Source of the DNA: Nostocoides sp. HKS02
GTDB lineage: Bacteria; Actinomycetota; Actinomycetes; Actinomycetales; Dermatophilaceae
DNA length: 64,000 bases
Direction: 5' to 3'
NCBI RefSeq assembly: GCF_009707485.1
Contig: NZ_CP046121.1
Span: 1,116,001 to 1,180,000 of the forward strand
Under the pieces are notes generated by a model. That model was not told the DNA's origin and did no database searches. It was given only the letters and a program-made list of their open reading frames with translations. Below, in pieces: positions 7,914-15,477 of this stretch. A program made the translations under genes and the position numbers. The stretch's first letter is position 1, and every line of letters begins with the position of its first letter.

Positions 7914-8935
7914 GGCTCCACCCTTCCAGATGCCAGGCCGACGAGTCTCGCCGCTTTCACCTGGGTCTCCTCCCACTCGCCCAGCGGGTCGGACCCCCAC
8001 GTGATGCCGGCGCCGGTGCCGAAGCGCAGCCAGCGCCGACCGCCGGCGTCCCGTTCTGCCCAGAACGACCGGATGCCGACGGCGAGTTCCGCGGTCCCGC
8101 TGTCGGCATCGATCCAGCCGATGGCACCGCAGTACGGGCCACGTCGCGCTGGCTCGAGGTCTCGAATCGTCGTGAGCGCACTGGACTTCGGTGCACCGGA
8201 CACCGAGCCCGGCGGGAACGTCGCTGCCATGATCTCCGGCCAGCCGACCCCCGGGCGGAGGGTCCCGGACACTGCTGACACCAGGTGGACCAGCCCCGGG
8301 TGCACCTCGGGTCGGCAGAGGTGGTCGACCTGCACGGTGCCCGGACGACAGACGTGCGAGAGGTCGTTGCGCACGAGGTCGACGATCATGACGTTCTCGG
8401 CGTAGTCCTTGGCCAGCATCGTCTCGGGACTGCTCGCGGTCCCCTTGATCGGGCGCGACTCCAGGCGGTCGCCGTCGCGCAGCAGGAACGCCTCGGGACT
8501 GGCGCAGACGACGTCCAGCCCGGCCGAGGGCACGTGGACCCGGCCCGAGTGCGGCGCGGGGTTACCCCGCTCCAGCAGCTGCGCCAACCCCTCGAGGTCC
8601 GCGTCCTCCCCCAGCTCGTGCGCGAGGACGCGGCAGAGGTTCACCTGGTAGACGGTGCCCGCCGCGATGCGCGCACGGATCTCCTCCACCCCACCGAGGT
8701 ATGCCGCGCGGTCCAGGCTCGTCTGCCACTCACCTCGCAGCGGCGCCCAGGGCACCCGTGGCGCCGGCGCGGCATACCGCTCCACGTGGGCGAAGCGCAC
8801 CGCGGTGGGGAGCCCGTCGAACTCGGCCACGACGGCCCAGAACCCGCGGTCCAGGCCGTCGAGATCGTGGCGCACCTCCACCGGCTCGCTCGCCACGACG
8901 GTCCCGAACCGCACGTACTCCGATGCGGCTGCCAC
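7910..8935 (-). CDS. pabB: Aminodeoxychorismate synthase component I (chorismate-binding)
   Basis: A 341-residue chorismate-binding enzyme, first gene of the operon, GTG start at 8935. It shows the family motifs ASPEAFLL, SRPIKGTASS, DLVRNDLSHVCRPGTV and the C-terminal FPPGSVSGAPKSSAL with YCGAIGWID. These bind chorismate and Mg2+ and, with a glutamine amidotransferase partner (PabA, not in the window), make 4-amino-4-deoxychorismate. It is shorter than full PabB/TrpE proteins because the N-terminal domain is reduced. Its start codon is 30 bases from the stop of the secreted repeat protein upstream. Confidence 0.86.
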   Translation of the reverse strand: MAAASEYVRFGTVVASEPVEVRHDLDGLDRGFWAVVAEFDGLPTAVRFAHVERYAAPAPRVPWAPLRGEWQTSLDRAAYLGGVEEIRARIAAGTVYQVNLCRVLAHELGEDADLEGLAQLLERGNPAPHSGRVHVPSAGLDVVCASPEAFLLRDGDRLESRPIKGTASSPETMLAKDYAENVMIVDLVRNDLSHVCRPGTVQVDHLCRPEVHPGLVHLVSAVSGTLRPGVGWPEIMAATFPPGSVSGAPKSSALTTIRDLEPARRGPYCGAIGWIDADSGTAELAVGIRSFWAERDAGGRRWLRFGTGAGITWGSDPLGEWEETQVKAARLVGLASGRVEP

Positions 8936-8965
8936 GGGGCGATCCTAGGCGCCCCCTGACACGCC

Positions 8966-10837
8966 TCAGGGCAGGTGGAAGGTGACGGCCCGTTGCTCCC
9001 CTCGGTCGAGGTGGATGACCGTGGCGGCAGCCTGCGACGTGGCGCCGTCAAACCACGCGGTGCGGCCCGCCTCCGACAGGTCGAGCCGGAGCACGTAGTC
9101 ACCCGGGGGCAGCGGAGTCGTGCGGAACTCGCCACTGCCCGGCATCGTGTCGAAGTCGCCGAGGTAGGCGCCGGACGTCGAGTAGACGAAGCCGGTGCCG
9201 TACTCCTGCGGCGCGGAGCCGTCCGCCGCGACGACGGACCCGGTAACCCGCGCGCCAGGGAGCACCTGCGCGTTGAACGCCGTGGTCTTGAGGGTCTTGA
9301 CCTTGAGGGGCTGTGCGGCCGCCAGGCTGTCGGCCTTGCCCGACCAGACCGGCGCGTAGTCCTGGTCGAAGCTCCCGGCGTACACGACCGGGGTGTAGGA
9401 ACCTGCCGGGAGGCCCTGGATCGCGTAGTGCCCCTGAGCATCGGTCACGGCGTCGTAGATGCCGTTGCCCGGACCCGCGCGTCCCGGCAGCACCCCTGAG
9501 GCGTCGACCCAGACACCCTCGACGGGCTGGCCGAACTGGTCGGTGACGGTGCCGCTCAGCGTCCCGCCAGGCACGAGGCGCTCGGTGCGGGTCGCGGTCG
9601 TGGCCCCTTGGCGAACCTCGACCAGGGTCGCCCCGGCCTGCGTGTCCGACTTGTACAGCCAGTCGCCCACGACGTTGTAGAGCGAACCGGTGCCCGGCGG
9701 AGCGACGTGCACGGCGACCGAACCGGCGGGCAGCCCGCCCAGGGTCCAGGCGCCGTGCGCGTCGGTGCACCCGTCCGCCTGGCCGACGACGAAGCCGCCG
9801 CCATGGCCGGCGTATGCCGCGGGGCACACGTCCGGGATCGGGGCGCCCGTGCGTGAGTCGACGACGGTCCCTGACACGTGGCCGGCGACGTCGAGGGCGG
9901 CGTCCGCCGTCCCGGTCGAGCCGCGGTGGACGTCATACGCCGTGGCGTCGGCGAGCACTCGCGTGCCGCCGCTGTACTGCTGCACGTACCTGCCCTGTGG
10001 GTCCTGGAAGGACAGCACCCAGGCGCCAGCCTCCCAGGGCTGGACCTGGTAGGTCCCGTCGGCGGCGGTGCAGTCGGAGCCCAGGCCCGGGTTCTCGTCG
10101 GTCGGCAGGCTCGGCAGCACTGCCGCGACGCAGACGCCCTCGACCGGTGCGTGCGTGGCGGCATCAGTCACCCGTCCGCTGATCGTGCCCTGCGGCACGA
10201 GCCGGTCGTCGACCTGGACGGGCTGGTCCGTCGCCGCCGTGACCGGGTCGGCGGTGTCGAAGCTGTCCTTGCCGAAGGCCCACTGGTCCGCGGGCCACGC
10301 GCTGAAGTGCACCTTGACCTGGCCGGGTCGCACCAGGGTCGACCACCTACCGTCCGGATCGGTGGAGGCGAATCCCACGTCCTGCCAGTTCTGGGCGTCC
10401 ACGACCTCGACGTAGGCACCGCCCACGGGAGCACCCGAGGTGTCTGTGAGGGTGCCGCGGACCTCAGCGCCGCGCTGCAGCGTCGTGTCGATGGTCGCCG
10501 GCGCGATGACCGGTGACGCGGAATCGAAGGTCTGGGCGTTGTCGTACCACTCGCCGAGGTACGGTCCGCTGCCGTCGACCTGCACCTTGTAGGCAACGCC
10601 GGCCTCGAGGTCAGGTGCACTCCAGTCGCCGGTGTCCGTGGCGCACGTGCTCGTCACGTACCCAAAGTCGGCGGCGGTGTAGATCGTCACGCATGCCGCG
10701 ATCGGCGACCCGGTCACCTCGTCCGTGATCGTGCCACCGAGCGTTGCGGTGGCCGCATGGGCGGGGCCGGCGATCACTCCCAAGGACAGGGCCGCCGCCC
10801 CGACCACAGCGGCGAACCGCCTCCTGGACACGCGCAT
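8966..10837 (-). CDS. Secreted protein with multiple carboxypeptidase-regulatory-like (prealbumin-like) repeats
   Basis: A 623-residue exported protein. MRVSRRRFAAVVGAAALSLG is a clear signal peptide start, with likely cleavage after GPAHA. The mature part is built of about six beta-sandwich repeats of roughly 80-100 residues beginning GTITDEVTGSPI, GTLTDTSGAPV, GRVTDAATHAPV, GTVVDSRTGAPI, GTVTDQFGQPV and GSVVAADGSAP. Several carry Cys pairs (for example ACVTIY with TSTCATD) that may form intra-repeat disulfides outside the cell. No sortase motif or C-terminal membrane anchor is visible, so it is probably released. Such domains act in adhesion or as spacers; the partner is unknown. A strong GGGGGAGGA ribosome site precedes ATG 10837. 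Confidence 0.82.
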   Translation of the reverse strand: MRVSRRRFAAVVGAAALSLGVIAGPAHAATATLGGTITDEVTGSPIAACVTIYTAADFGYVTSTCATDTGDWSAPDLEAGVAYKVQVDGSGPYLGEWYDNAQTFDSASPVIAPATIDTTLQRGAEVRGTLTDTSGAPVGGAYVEVVDAQNWQDVGFASTDPDGRWSTLVRPGQVKVHFSAWPADQWAFGKDSFDTADPVTAATDQPVQVDDRLVPQGTISGRVTDAATHAPVEGVCVAAVLPSLPTDENPGLGSDCTAADGTYQVQPWEAGAWVLSFQDPQGRYVQQYSGGTRVLADATAYDVHRGSTGTADAALDVAGHVSGTVVDSRTGAPIPDVCPAAYAGHGGGFVVGQADGCTDAHGAWTLGGLPAGSVAVHVAPPGTGSLYNVVGDWLYKSDTQAGATLVEVRQGATTATRTERLVPGGTLSGTVTDQFGQPVEGVWVDASGVLPGRAGPGNGIYDAVTDAQGHYAIQGLPAGSYTPVVYAGSFDQDYAPVWSGKADSLAAAQPLKVKTLKTTAFNAQVLPGARVTGSVVAADGSAPQEYGTGFVYSTSGAYLGDFDTMPGSGEFRTTPLPPGDYVLRLDLSEAGRTAWFDGATSQAAATVIHLDRGEQRAVTFHLP

Positions 10838-10967
10838 GGTGATCCGTCCTCCCCCTCGTCCGACTCAGGCCTCGTGCAAACTAGCAACGGCCGTGGCGGC
10901 CCAGATGGGATTTGACGAACTCCTGACCCTCACCGCGGGGGAATGAACCTGTAGCGGGTTCGGTTGT

Positions 10968-10989
10968 GGTAGTTGAATTTGAAACTACC
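10968..10989. promoter_or_regulatory. Inverted-repeat operator upstream of the flavin monooxygenase pair
   Basis: A near-symmetric site with 7-bp arms GGTAGTT and AACTACC separated by GAATTTGA lies 20 bases before the ATG at 11009. The AT-rich centre stands out in this GC-rich sequence. The position over the promoter suggests a repressor site of the MarR or TetR kind. No such regulator gene is adjacent. Confidence 0.55.
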
Positions 10990-11008
10990 TAGACGAGGAG
11001 CGGGCACG

Positions 11009-12100
11009 ATGCAGTTCGGGATCTTCACGGTCGGGGACGTCACCCAGGACCCCACGACGGGCACGACCATCAGCGAGAACCAACGCATCAAGAACACCGT
11101 CGAGCTGGCACGTCACGCTGAGCAGGCCGGCCTCGACGTCTTCGCCACCGGCGAGCACCACAACCCGCCGTTCGTCCCCTCCTCCCCCACCACGACGCTC
11201 GGCTTCATCGCGGCACAGACGACCGACCTCATCCTGTCGACGTCGACCACGCTGATCACGACGAACGACCCGGTGAAGATCGCCGAGGACTACGCGACGC
11301 TGCAGCACCTCGCCGACGGGCGGCTCGACCTCATGATGGGCCGCGGCAACACTGGCCCCGTCTACCCGTGGTTCGGCAAGGACATCCGCGACGGCATCGC
11401 GCTGGCGATCGAGAACTACGCGCTGCTCCGACGCCTCTGGACCGAAGACGTGGTCACCTGGGAGGGCAAGTACCGCACGCCGCTGCAGTCGTTCACGGCC
11501 ACGCCCCGCCCGCTCGACGGCATACCTCCGTTCGTCTGGCACGGCTCGATCCGCAGCCCCGAGATCGCCGAGCAGGCGGCGTACTACGGCGACGGCTTCT
11601 TCCACAACAACATCTTCTGGCCGATGTCCCACACGAAGCAGATGGTCGCGCTCTACCGCAGGCGGTTCGAGCACTACGGCCATGGCGCGGCCGACCAGGC
11701 CATCGTGGGCCTGGGTGGCCAGGTGTTCATGCGGACCAACAGCCAGGACGCGGTGCGCGAGTTCCGCCCGTACTTCGACAACGCGCCCGTCTACGGCCAC
11801 GGCCCGTCGCTCGAGGAGTTCACCCGCGAGACGCCGCTCACGGTCGGCTCACCGCAGCAGGTCATCGAGCGGTATGCCGCGATGGCCGACCACGTGGGCG
11901 ACTTCCAGCGCCAGCTGTTCCTCATCGACCACGCGGGCCTGCCGCAGAAGGTGGTCCTGGAGCAAGTCGAGATCCTGGGAACCCAGGTCGTGCCCGAGTT
12001 GCGTAAGATCGCCGCGGCGCGCAAGCCCGCCCACGTCCCCGACGCGCCCACGCACGCCAGCCGTCTGGCCGCGGCCCGCACCCTGGAGGTGACTGCATGA
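11009..12100 (+). CDS. LLM-class flavin-dependent monooxygenase, CE1758 family
   Basis: A 363-residue luciferase-like TIM-barrel protein starting MQFGIFTVGDVTQDP, with the family stretches FATGEHHNPPFVPSSP, LADGRLDLMMGRGN and FVWHGSIRSPEIAEQAA. The ATG at 11009 follows a GAGGAGCGGG ribosome site; an upstream in-frame extension is ignored. It is coupled by ATGA to an FMN reductase-type partner, the conserved CE1758/CE1759 duo. Known LLM enzymes oxygenate sulfonates, aldehydes or aromatics using reduced FMN from the partner; the substrate here is unknown. An inverted repeat sits over the promoter. Confidence 0.86.
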   Translation: MQFGIFTVGDVTQDPTTGTTISENQRIKNTVELARHAEQAGLDVFATGEHHNPPFVPSSPTTTLGFIAAQTTDLILSTSTTLITTNDPVKIAEDYATLQHLADGRLDLMMGRGNTGPVYPWFGKDIRDGIALAIENYALLRRLWTEDVVTWEGKYRTPLQSFTATPRPLDGIPPFVWHGSIRSPEIAEQAAYYGDGFFHNNIFWPMSHTKQMVALYRRRFEHYGHGAADQAIVGLGGQVFMRTNSQDAVREFRPYFDNAPVYGHGPSLEEFTRETPLTVGSPQQVIERYAAMADHVGDFQRQLFLIDHAGLPQKVVLEQVEILGTQVVPELRKIAAARKPAHVPDAPTHASRLAAARTLEVTA

Positions 12101-12735
12101 CCCGCCGTCAGATCGTGGTCGTCCACGCTGGCCTCAGCCAGCCGTCAGCCACCCGCCTGCTCGCCGAACGCCTCTCCACCGCGACCCAGGACGCCCTGCT
12201 CGAGCGTGGCCAGGAGTCCGAGGTGACCGTCGTCGACCTGCGCGAGCACGCGCAGGACCTGGCGAGCACGCTGCTCACCGGCTTCGCCACCGGCGGCCTG
12301 AGGGACGCGCTCGATGCCCTCGGCGTCGCTGACGCCGTCATCGTCGTCACCCCGGTCTTCCAGGCGTCGTACAGCGGTCTGTTCAAGACGTTCTTCGACG
12401 TCCTCGACGACGGGCTGCTCCGGGGCACGCCGGTGCTCCTGGCCGCGACCGGAGGCACACCCCGCCACTCGCTGATGCTCGAGCACGCGATGCGCCCCAT
12501 GTTCGCCTACCTCAAGGCGGTGACCGTTCCCACCGCCGTCTTCGCCGCCGCCGAGGACTGGGGGGCCGCCGGGGCGGTCGAGCGCGGCCTCGCCGGTCGT
12601 ATCGACGTCGCTGCCGCCGAGCTGGCCGAGCTCCTCTCGGGCGGTCGACCCGAGGCGTCCAAGCGCCAGGCGGCGGCTGAGCTCGCCGACCCGGTGCCCT
12701 TCGAGCAGCTGCTGGCCCAGGCCTCCGGGTCCTGA
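12097..12735 (+). CDS. NAD(P)H-dependent FMN reductase, CE1759 family
   Basis: A 212-residue flavodoxin-like protein beginning MTRRQIVVVHAGLSQPSATR, with the flavin-binding loop VVTPVFQASYSGLFKTFFD and VLLATGGTPRHSLMLEHAM. It belongs to the NADPH-dependent FMN reductase superfamily and should supply reduced FMN to the preceding LLM monooxygenase, with which it overlaps by four bases. The gene ends seven bases before a long hairpin terminator, so the two genes form a complete two-gene operon. Confidence 0.85.
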   Translation: MTRRQIVVVHAGLSQPSATRLLAERLSTATQDALLERGQESEVTVVDLREHAQDLASTLLTGFATGGLRDALDALGVADAVIVVTPVFQASYSGLFKTFFDVLDDGLLRGTPVLLAATGGTPRHSLMLEHAMRPMFAYLKAVTVPTAVFAAAEDWGAAGAVERGLAGRIDVAAAELAELLSGGRPEASKRQAAAELADPVPFEQLLAQASGS

Positions 12736-12742
12736 CCTACCG

Positions 12743-12787
12743 ACGACTGCAGCTCCTGCCGGGAATCCCGGCAGGAGCTGCAGTCGT
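12743..12787. terminator. Perfect 21-bp hairpin between convergent genes
   Basis: A 21-base arm (12743-12763) is exactly complementary to 12767-12787 with a 3-base loop. It lies between the end of the FMN reductase and the end of the reverse-strand membrane protein gene, so it can serve both. There is no T-tract on either side. Confidence 0.75.
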
Positions 12788-12807
12788 GTAGGGCGCCTCT
12801 GGCTTGC

Positions 12808-13392
12808 TCAGGCGAGGGCCGGGGTCGCGTGCCGCATGCCGACTCCGACCTCCTGGTCGACCTGCACCCGGCGCAGGTGACGGAAGCCGAGCATGCTCAG
12901 CACCAGCATGCCTGCCGCGCCGATGAAGCTGGCCCACGCGGCATACAGGGCGATGGTTCCCATGGTCCCGAAGGCGTAGGCGTTGAGCAGCAGCCCGCGC
13001 AGGGTCTCACCGCGGAAGGTGAGCTGGACCAGAGCCGCGCTCTTCTGGTCGGCCGGGTTGGCCCGTGAGATCGCGCTCAGCTCGGCGTACGTCTTGCCGC
13101 CGGTGGCCTCATCGAGGTGGACCTTGATGAAGTGGTTCGCATAAGCCTCGGCCTGGGCTCCGGTCGTGAGCTGCTGGCCGGCGTACTGCTCGAGGTACGG
13201 CTTGATCTGCGGCGAGCTGAGCTGGGGGTCGCCTGCCTTCGGGAAGTAGATCCGCTGGGCCGCGAGCTGGGTGTGGACCTGGTCGCCGACGAAGTTGCTC
13301 GCCCACAGGGTGAGTCCGCCCGCGACCAACAGCACGGCGGCAACGATGACACCGCCGGTCGTGAGCAAGGCATCGAGAGTGCGTCGTCGCAT
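12808..13392 (-). CDS. Hypothetical membrane protein with two transmembrane segments
   Basis: A 194-residue protein from ATG 13392, preceded by a strong GGAGGAGGAACC ribosome site. It has an N-terminal membrane helix (TTGGVIVAAVLLVAGGLTLW) and a second near residues 145-170 (IALYAAWASFIGAAGMLVLS). The roughly 100-residue loop between them, likely extracellular, contains IYFPKAGDPQLSSPQIKPYL and QLTTGAQAEAYANHFI. This pattern matches a widespread uncharacterised actinobacterial family. No enzyme motif is visible. It shares a terminator with the convergent FMN reductase operon. Confidence 0.72.
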   Translation of the reverse strand: MRRRTLDALLTTGGVIVAAVLLVAGGLTLWASNFVGDQVHTQLAAQRIYFPKAGDPQLSSPQIKPYLEQYAGQQLTTGAQAEAYANHFIKVHLDEATGGKTYAELSAISRANPADQKSAALVQLTFRGETLRGLLLNAYAFGTMGTIALYAAWASFIGAAGMLVLSMLGFRHLRRVQVDQEVGVGMRHATPALA

Positions 13393-13602
13393 GGCTGTGG
13401 TTCCTCCTCCGGGTGTTTCCACCCGTGTCTGGTTGTCCTTCTGGCAGAACCAATCTCGCGTGTCCCCGCCGTCGGCGTCAGGGCCAAAGGTCCCGACGTC
13501 GGCGAGCCGGACTTGCGAGCACTCTTGCGAAAAGAGCCGGCATCGGGACCCGTGACTTGTAGCGTTCGTGCGGCACGTCCCCTTGACTACCTGGAGAGCC
13601 CC

Positions 13603-13968
13603 ATGTCGTTCGCCGATTCGGTCCGTTCCGCCCTGACCCAGTACGCCACGTTCACCGGCCGCGCGCGGCGCTCCGAGTACTGGTGGTTCCAGCTGTTCGT
13701 CCTCGGCGTGTATGCCGTTGCCGCCATCATCGATGTCGCCGTCCACAGCCAGGTCGTGGCGTTCGTCGCCTTGGTCGCGCTGCTGCTTCCCTCGATCGCC
13801 GTGTCCGTGCGACGGCTCCACGACACCAACCGGTCTGGGTGGTGGTACCTGATCAGCCTGATCCCGTTCGGCGGCATCGTCCTGCTCGTCTTCTTCGTCC
13901 AGGACAGCGCGCAGTCACCCAACGCCCACGGCATCTCACCCAAGGCCGTCCCGGTCCCGATCGCCTGA
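13603..13968 (+). CDS. DUF805 domain membrane protein
   Basis: A 121-residue protein starting MSFADSVRSALTQYATFTGRA, with the DUF805 signature GRARRSEYWWFQLF, hydrophobic helices FVLGVYAVAAIIDVAV and VVAFVALVALLLPSIAV, and the conserved VSVRRLHDTNRSGWWYL. DUF805 proteins are small multi-pass inner-membrane proteins of unknown role. The ATG at 13603 has a CTGGAGAG ribosome site. A 12-bp hairpin follows its stop. Confidence 0.85.
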   Translation: MSFADSVRSALTQYATFTGRARRSEYWWFQLFVLGVYAVAAIIDVAVHSQVVAFVALVALLLPSIAVSVRRLHDTNRSGWWYLISLIPFGGIVLLVFFVQDSAQSPNAHGISPKAVPVPIA

Positions 13969-13974
13969 GCCGGG

Positions 13975-14076
13975 TCACAGACCGCCGAGGTGGTCCCGAG
14001 CGACAGACCTCGGGACCACCATCGTCCAGGCGTCCGTGACCAGCTCGGTCATCTCCTCGAGGTCGAGGGTTGCCAT
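13975..14076 (-). pseudogene. 33-residue remnant resembling the C terminus of a MmcQ/YjbR-like protein
   Basis: An ATG at 14076 overlaps the stop of the VOC gene (TGATG) and opens a 33-codon frame with LDLEEMTELVTDAWTMVVPR, which resembles the final helix of YjbR/MmcQ family proteins (typically ELVTDAW..VAPKRL). The last third is encoded by one arm of the 13989-14020 hairpin, so the tail is dictated by a terminator. The rest of the family's roughly 115 residues is absent. It is either a translated micro-peptide coupled to the VOC gene or a decayed fragment; the second seems more likely. Confidence 0.4.
13989..14020. terminator. 12-bp hairpin between convergent DUF805 and VOC genes
   Basis: The arms GGTGGTCCCGAG (13989-14000) and CTCGGGACCACC (14009-14020) are exactly complementary with an 8-base loop. 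It lies 21 bases after the DUF805 stop and can also serve the reverse-strand VOC gene. Confidence 0.7.
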
Positions 14077-14481
14077 CAGCGGGCGGTCTCCTCGACCAGG
14101 AGGACGCGGTTGCCGTCAGGGTCACGGAAGTACGCCATGGGCGGCACGGGACCCTCGCCGCCCATCACATCCTCGAACTCGAGACCCCGCGAGCTGAACT
14201 CGGCCATGGCTGCCTCCAGGTTGGGCGTGTCGAAACCAAACGGCGCGTTGCCACCAGGCTGCGGGTCGCCCTCGCCCGTCGGCGGGACGAGGGCGATCAC
14301 CGTGTACGCACCGGCCGGAGCCACCTCGATCCAGCGGAAGCCCTCACCGAACTCGGTGTCCGTGCGCACCTCGAAGCCGAGCACGTCGCGGTAGAACGCG
14401 AGCGCGCGGTCCTGATCGCTGACGGCGAGGTAGACCGGTGCCCACGCCTGCGATGTGCTGCGGGGTTGGGCTGGCGGCCAT
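14076..14481 (-). pseudogene. VOC (glyoxalase/bleomycin resistance) family protein, one-base frameshift near its start
   Basis: The body of the protein is clear: VYLAVSDQDRALAFYRDVLG, then FGFDTPNLEAAMAEFSSRGL and MAYFRDPDGNRVLLVEE, with the metal/ligand-site Glu near the end, as in single-domain VOC proteins. No start codon fits this frame. The ATG at 14481, with an AAGGGGAG ribosome site, opens another frame (MAASPTPQHIAGVGT) that joins the VOC frame if one base is removed from the ACCGG near 14435-14439. The repaired product is 134 residues, normal for the family. A sequencing error is the likely cause. Confidence 0.72.
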
Positions 14482-14539
14482 GCGGATACTCCCCTTCGAG
14501 TCGACGGGACCACCCTATTCGCCTCACAGGCGTGCACGG

Positions 14540-14728
14540 CTAGTTCCAGGATCCGCCGTTGCCCCAACCGGGACCTGGGCGCATCTGGGGCGGCTCGCCC
14601 GCGGCGGGCGCGTCCTCCCATTCACCGTTGTCCTGTCCCCGGATCCGGTTGACGACGCCGCGGACCACAACCCCCACGAAGGCCAGGACTCCCAGCCCGA
14701 ACACGCCGATCAGAATCACTGCGTACAT
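14540..14728 (-). CDS. Small single-pass membrane protein
   Basis: A 62-residue protein, MYAVILIGVFGLGVLAFVGV at the N terminus forming one membrane helix, then RGVVNRIRGQDNGEWEDAP and a Gly/Trp-rich tail ending GWGNGGSWN. The topology puts the short polar tail in the cytoplasm by the positive-inside rule. It resembles the other small protein at 14850-15077 in its helix. Function unknown. Confidence 0.55.
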   Translation of the reverse strand: MYAVILIGVFGLGVLAFVGVVVRGVVNRIRGQDNGEWEDAPAAGEPPQMRPGPGWGNGGSWN

Positions 14729-14849
14729 CCTCGACGACCTCCCCGAGACGGGCGAACCGCCCGCCAGCTCAAGCTACGGCCGCGCGATCGCGCGACCGCG
14801 CACACGTTGTGACCCGTCATCATTCTCGTCCTCCGCGTACGGGCACGCG

Positions 14850-15077
14850 TCAGCCCATCCCTCCGGTGCCCATCCCGCCAGCGTTGGAGCCCATGCCGGG
14901 CGTGATCTTGAACGAACCCGGTGGCAGGTCTCCGTACTCGTCGGCTCGACGCTCCTCGGGGGTTCGGTGATCCCGCACCCGCCTCGTCACCGCGACGACC
15001 AGGCCCACGACGATGGCCAGGACCCCGAGTGCGAATACGCCGAGGAGCAAGACCGCAATGAAGGGAACCCCGAACAT
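14850..15077 (-). CDS. Small single-pass membrane protein, similar to its neighbour
   Basis: A 75-residue protein from ATG 15077, beginning MFGVPFIAVLLLGVFALGVL, so one N-terminal membrane helix, followed by the charged segment TRRVRDHRTPEERRADEYGD and a Gly/Met tail. The GVFALGVLA core matches GVFGLGVLA in the neighbouring 62-residue protein, suggesting an old tandem duplication. Function unknown. Confidence 0.55.
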   Translation of the reverse strand: MFGVPFIAVLLLGVFALGVLAIVVGLVVAVTRRVRDHRTPEERRADEYGDLPPGSFKITPGMGSNAGGMGTGGMG

Positions 15078-15291
15078 CGTTCCGACCTCCTCGACAGCTG
15101 GCAGGGCCACGGTCGTCCGCGCCCCTGAGGTGACAGTACGGCGACCGGATGCTGCCAGGGCGGCCTTGCGTGAGATCGACGTACATCTGGGACGCATGAA
15201 CGCGCGGTCCGGTTCCACCGAGCATCGCGGCCGATGGCGCAGTTCCGGCATTCGGCGCGCGACCCAACAACTGGTGAGCGACGATGCGGAC

Positions 15292-15477
15292 ATGATCTGG
15301 TGGCTGATGGGGTTTGCTGTGGTGATTGCCGCTTTGGCTTTGGTCCTACGGCGTCGGGGCGCGTCGCCGACCGGAAGTGACACCTTGCACGATGCCGGCG
15401 CCGCTCACGCCCCGCAGGCGTTCCGGGCGCGGCAAGAGGGGACGGGCGGCATGAACAGCAGCGCGGGCGCCAGCTAG
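15292..15477 (+). CDS. Possible small membrane protein
   Basis: A 61-codon frame from ATG 15292, MIWWLMGFAVVIAALALVLR, one strong membrane helix followed by a polar Ala/Gly/Ser tail. The frame extends further upstream without helix-like features, so the inner ATG is preferred. Its ribosome site is weak and its end overlaps the end of the convergent phosphotransferase gene. It may be a real short membrane protein, but support is limited to the hydrophobic segment. Confidence 0.38.
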   Translation: MIWWLMGFAVVIAALALVLRRRGASPTGSDTLHDAGAAHAPQAFRARQEGTGGMNSSAGAS

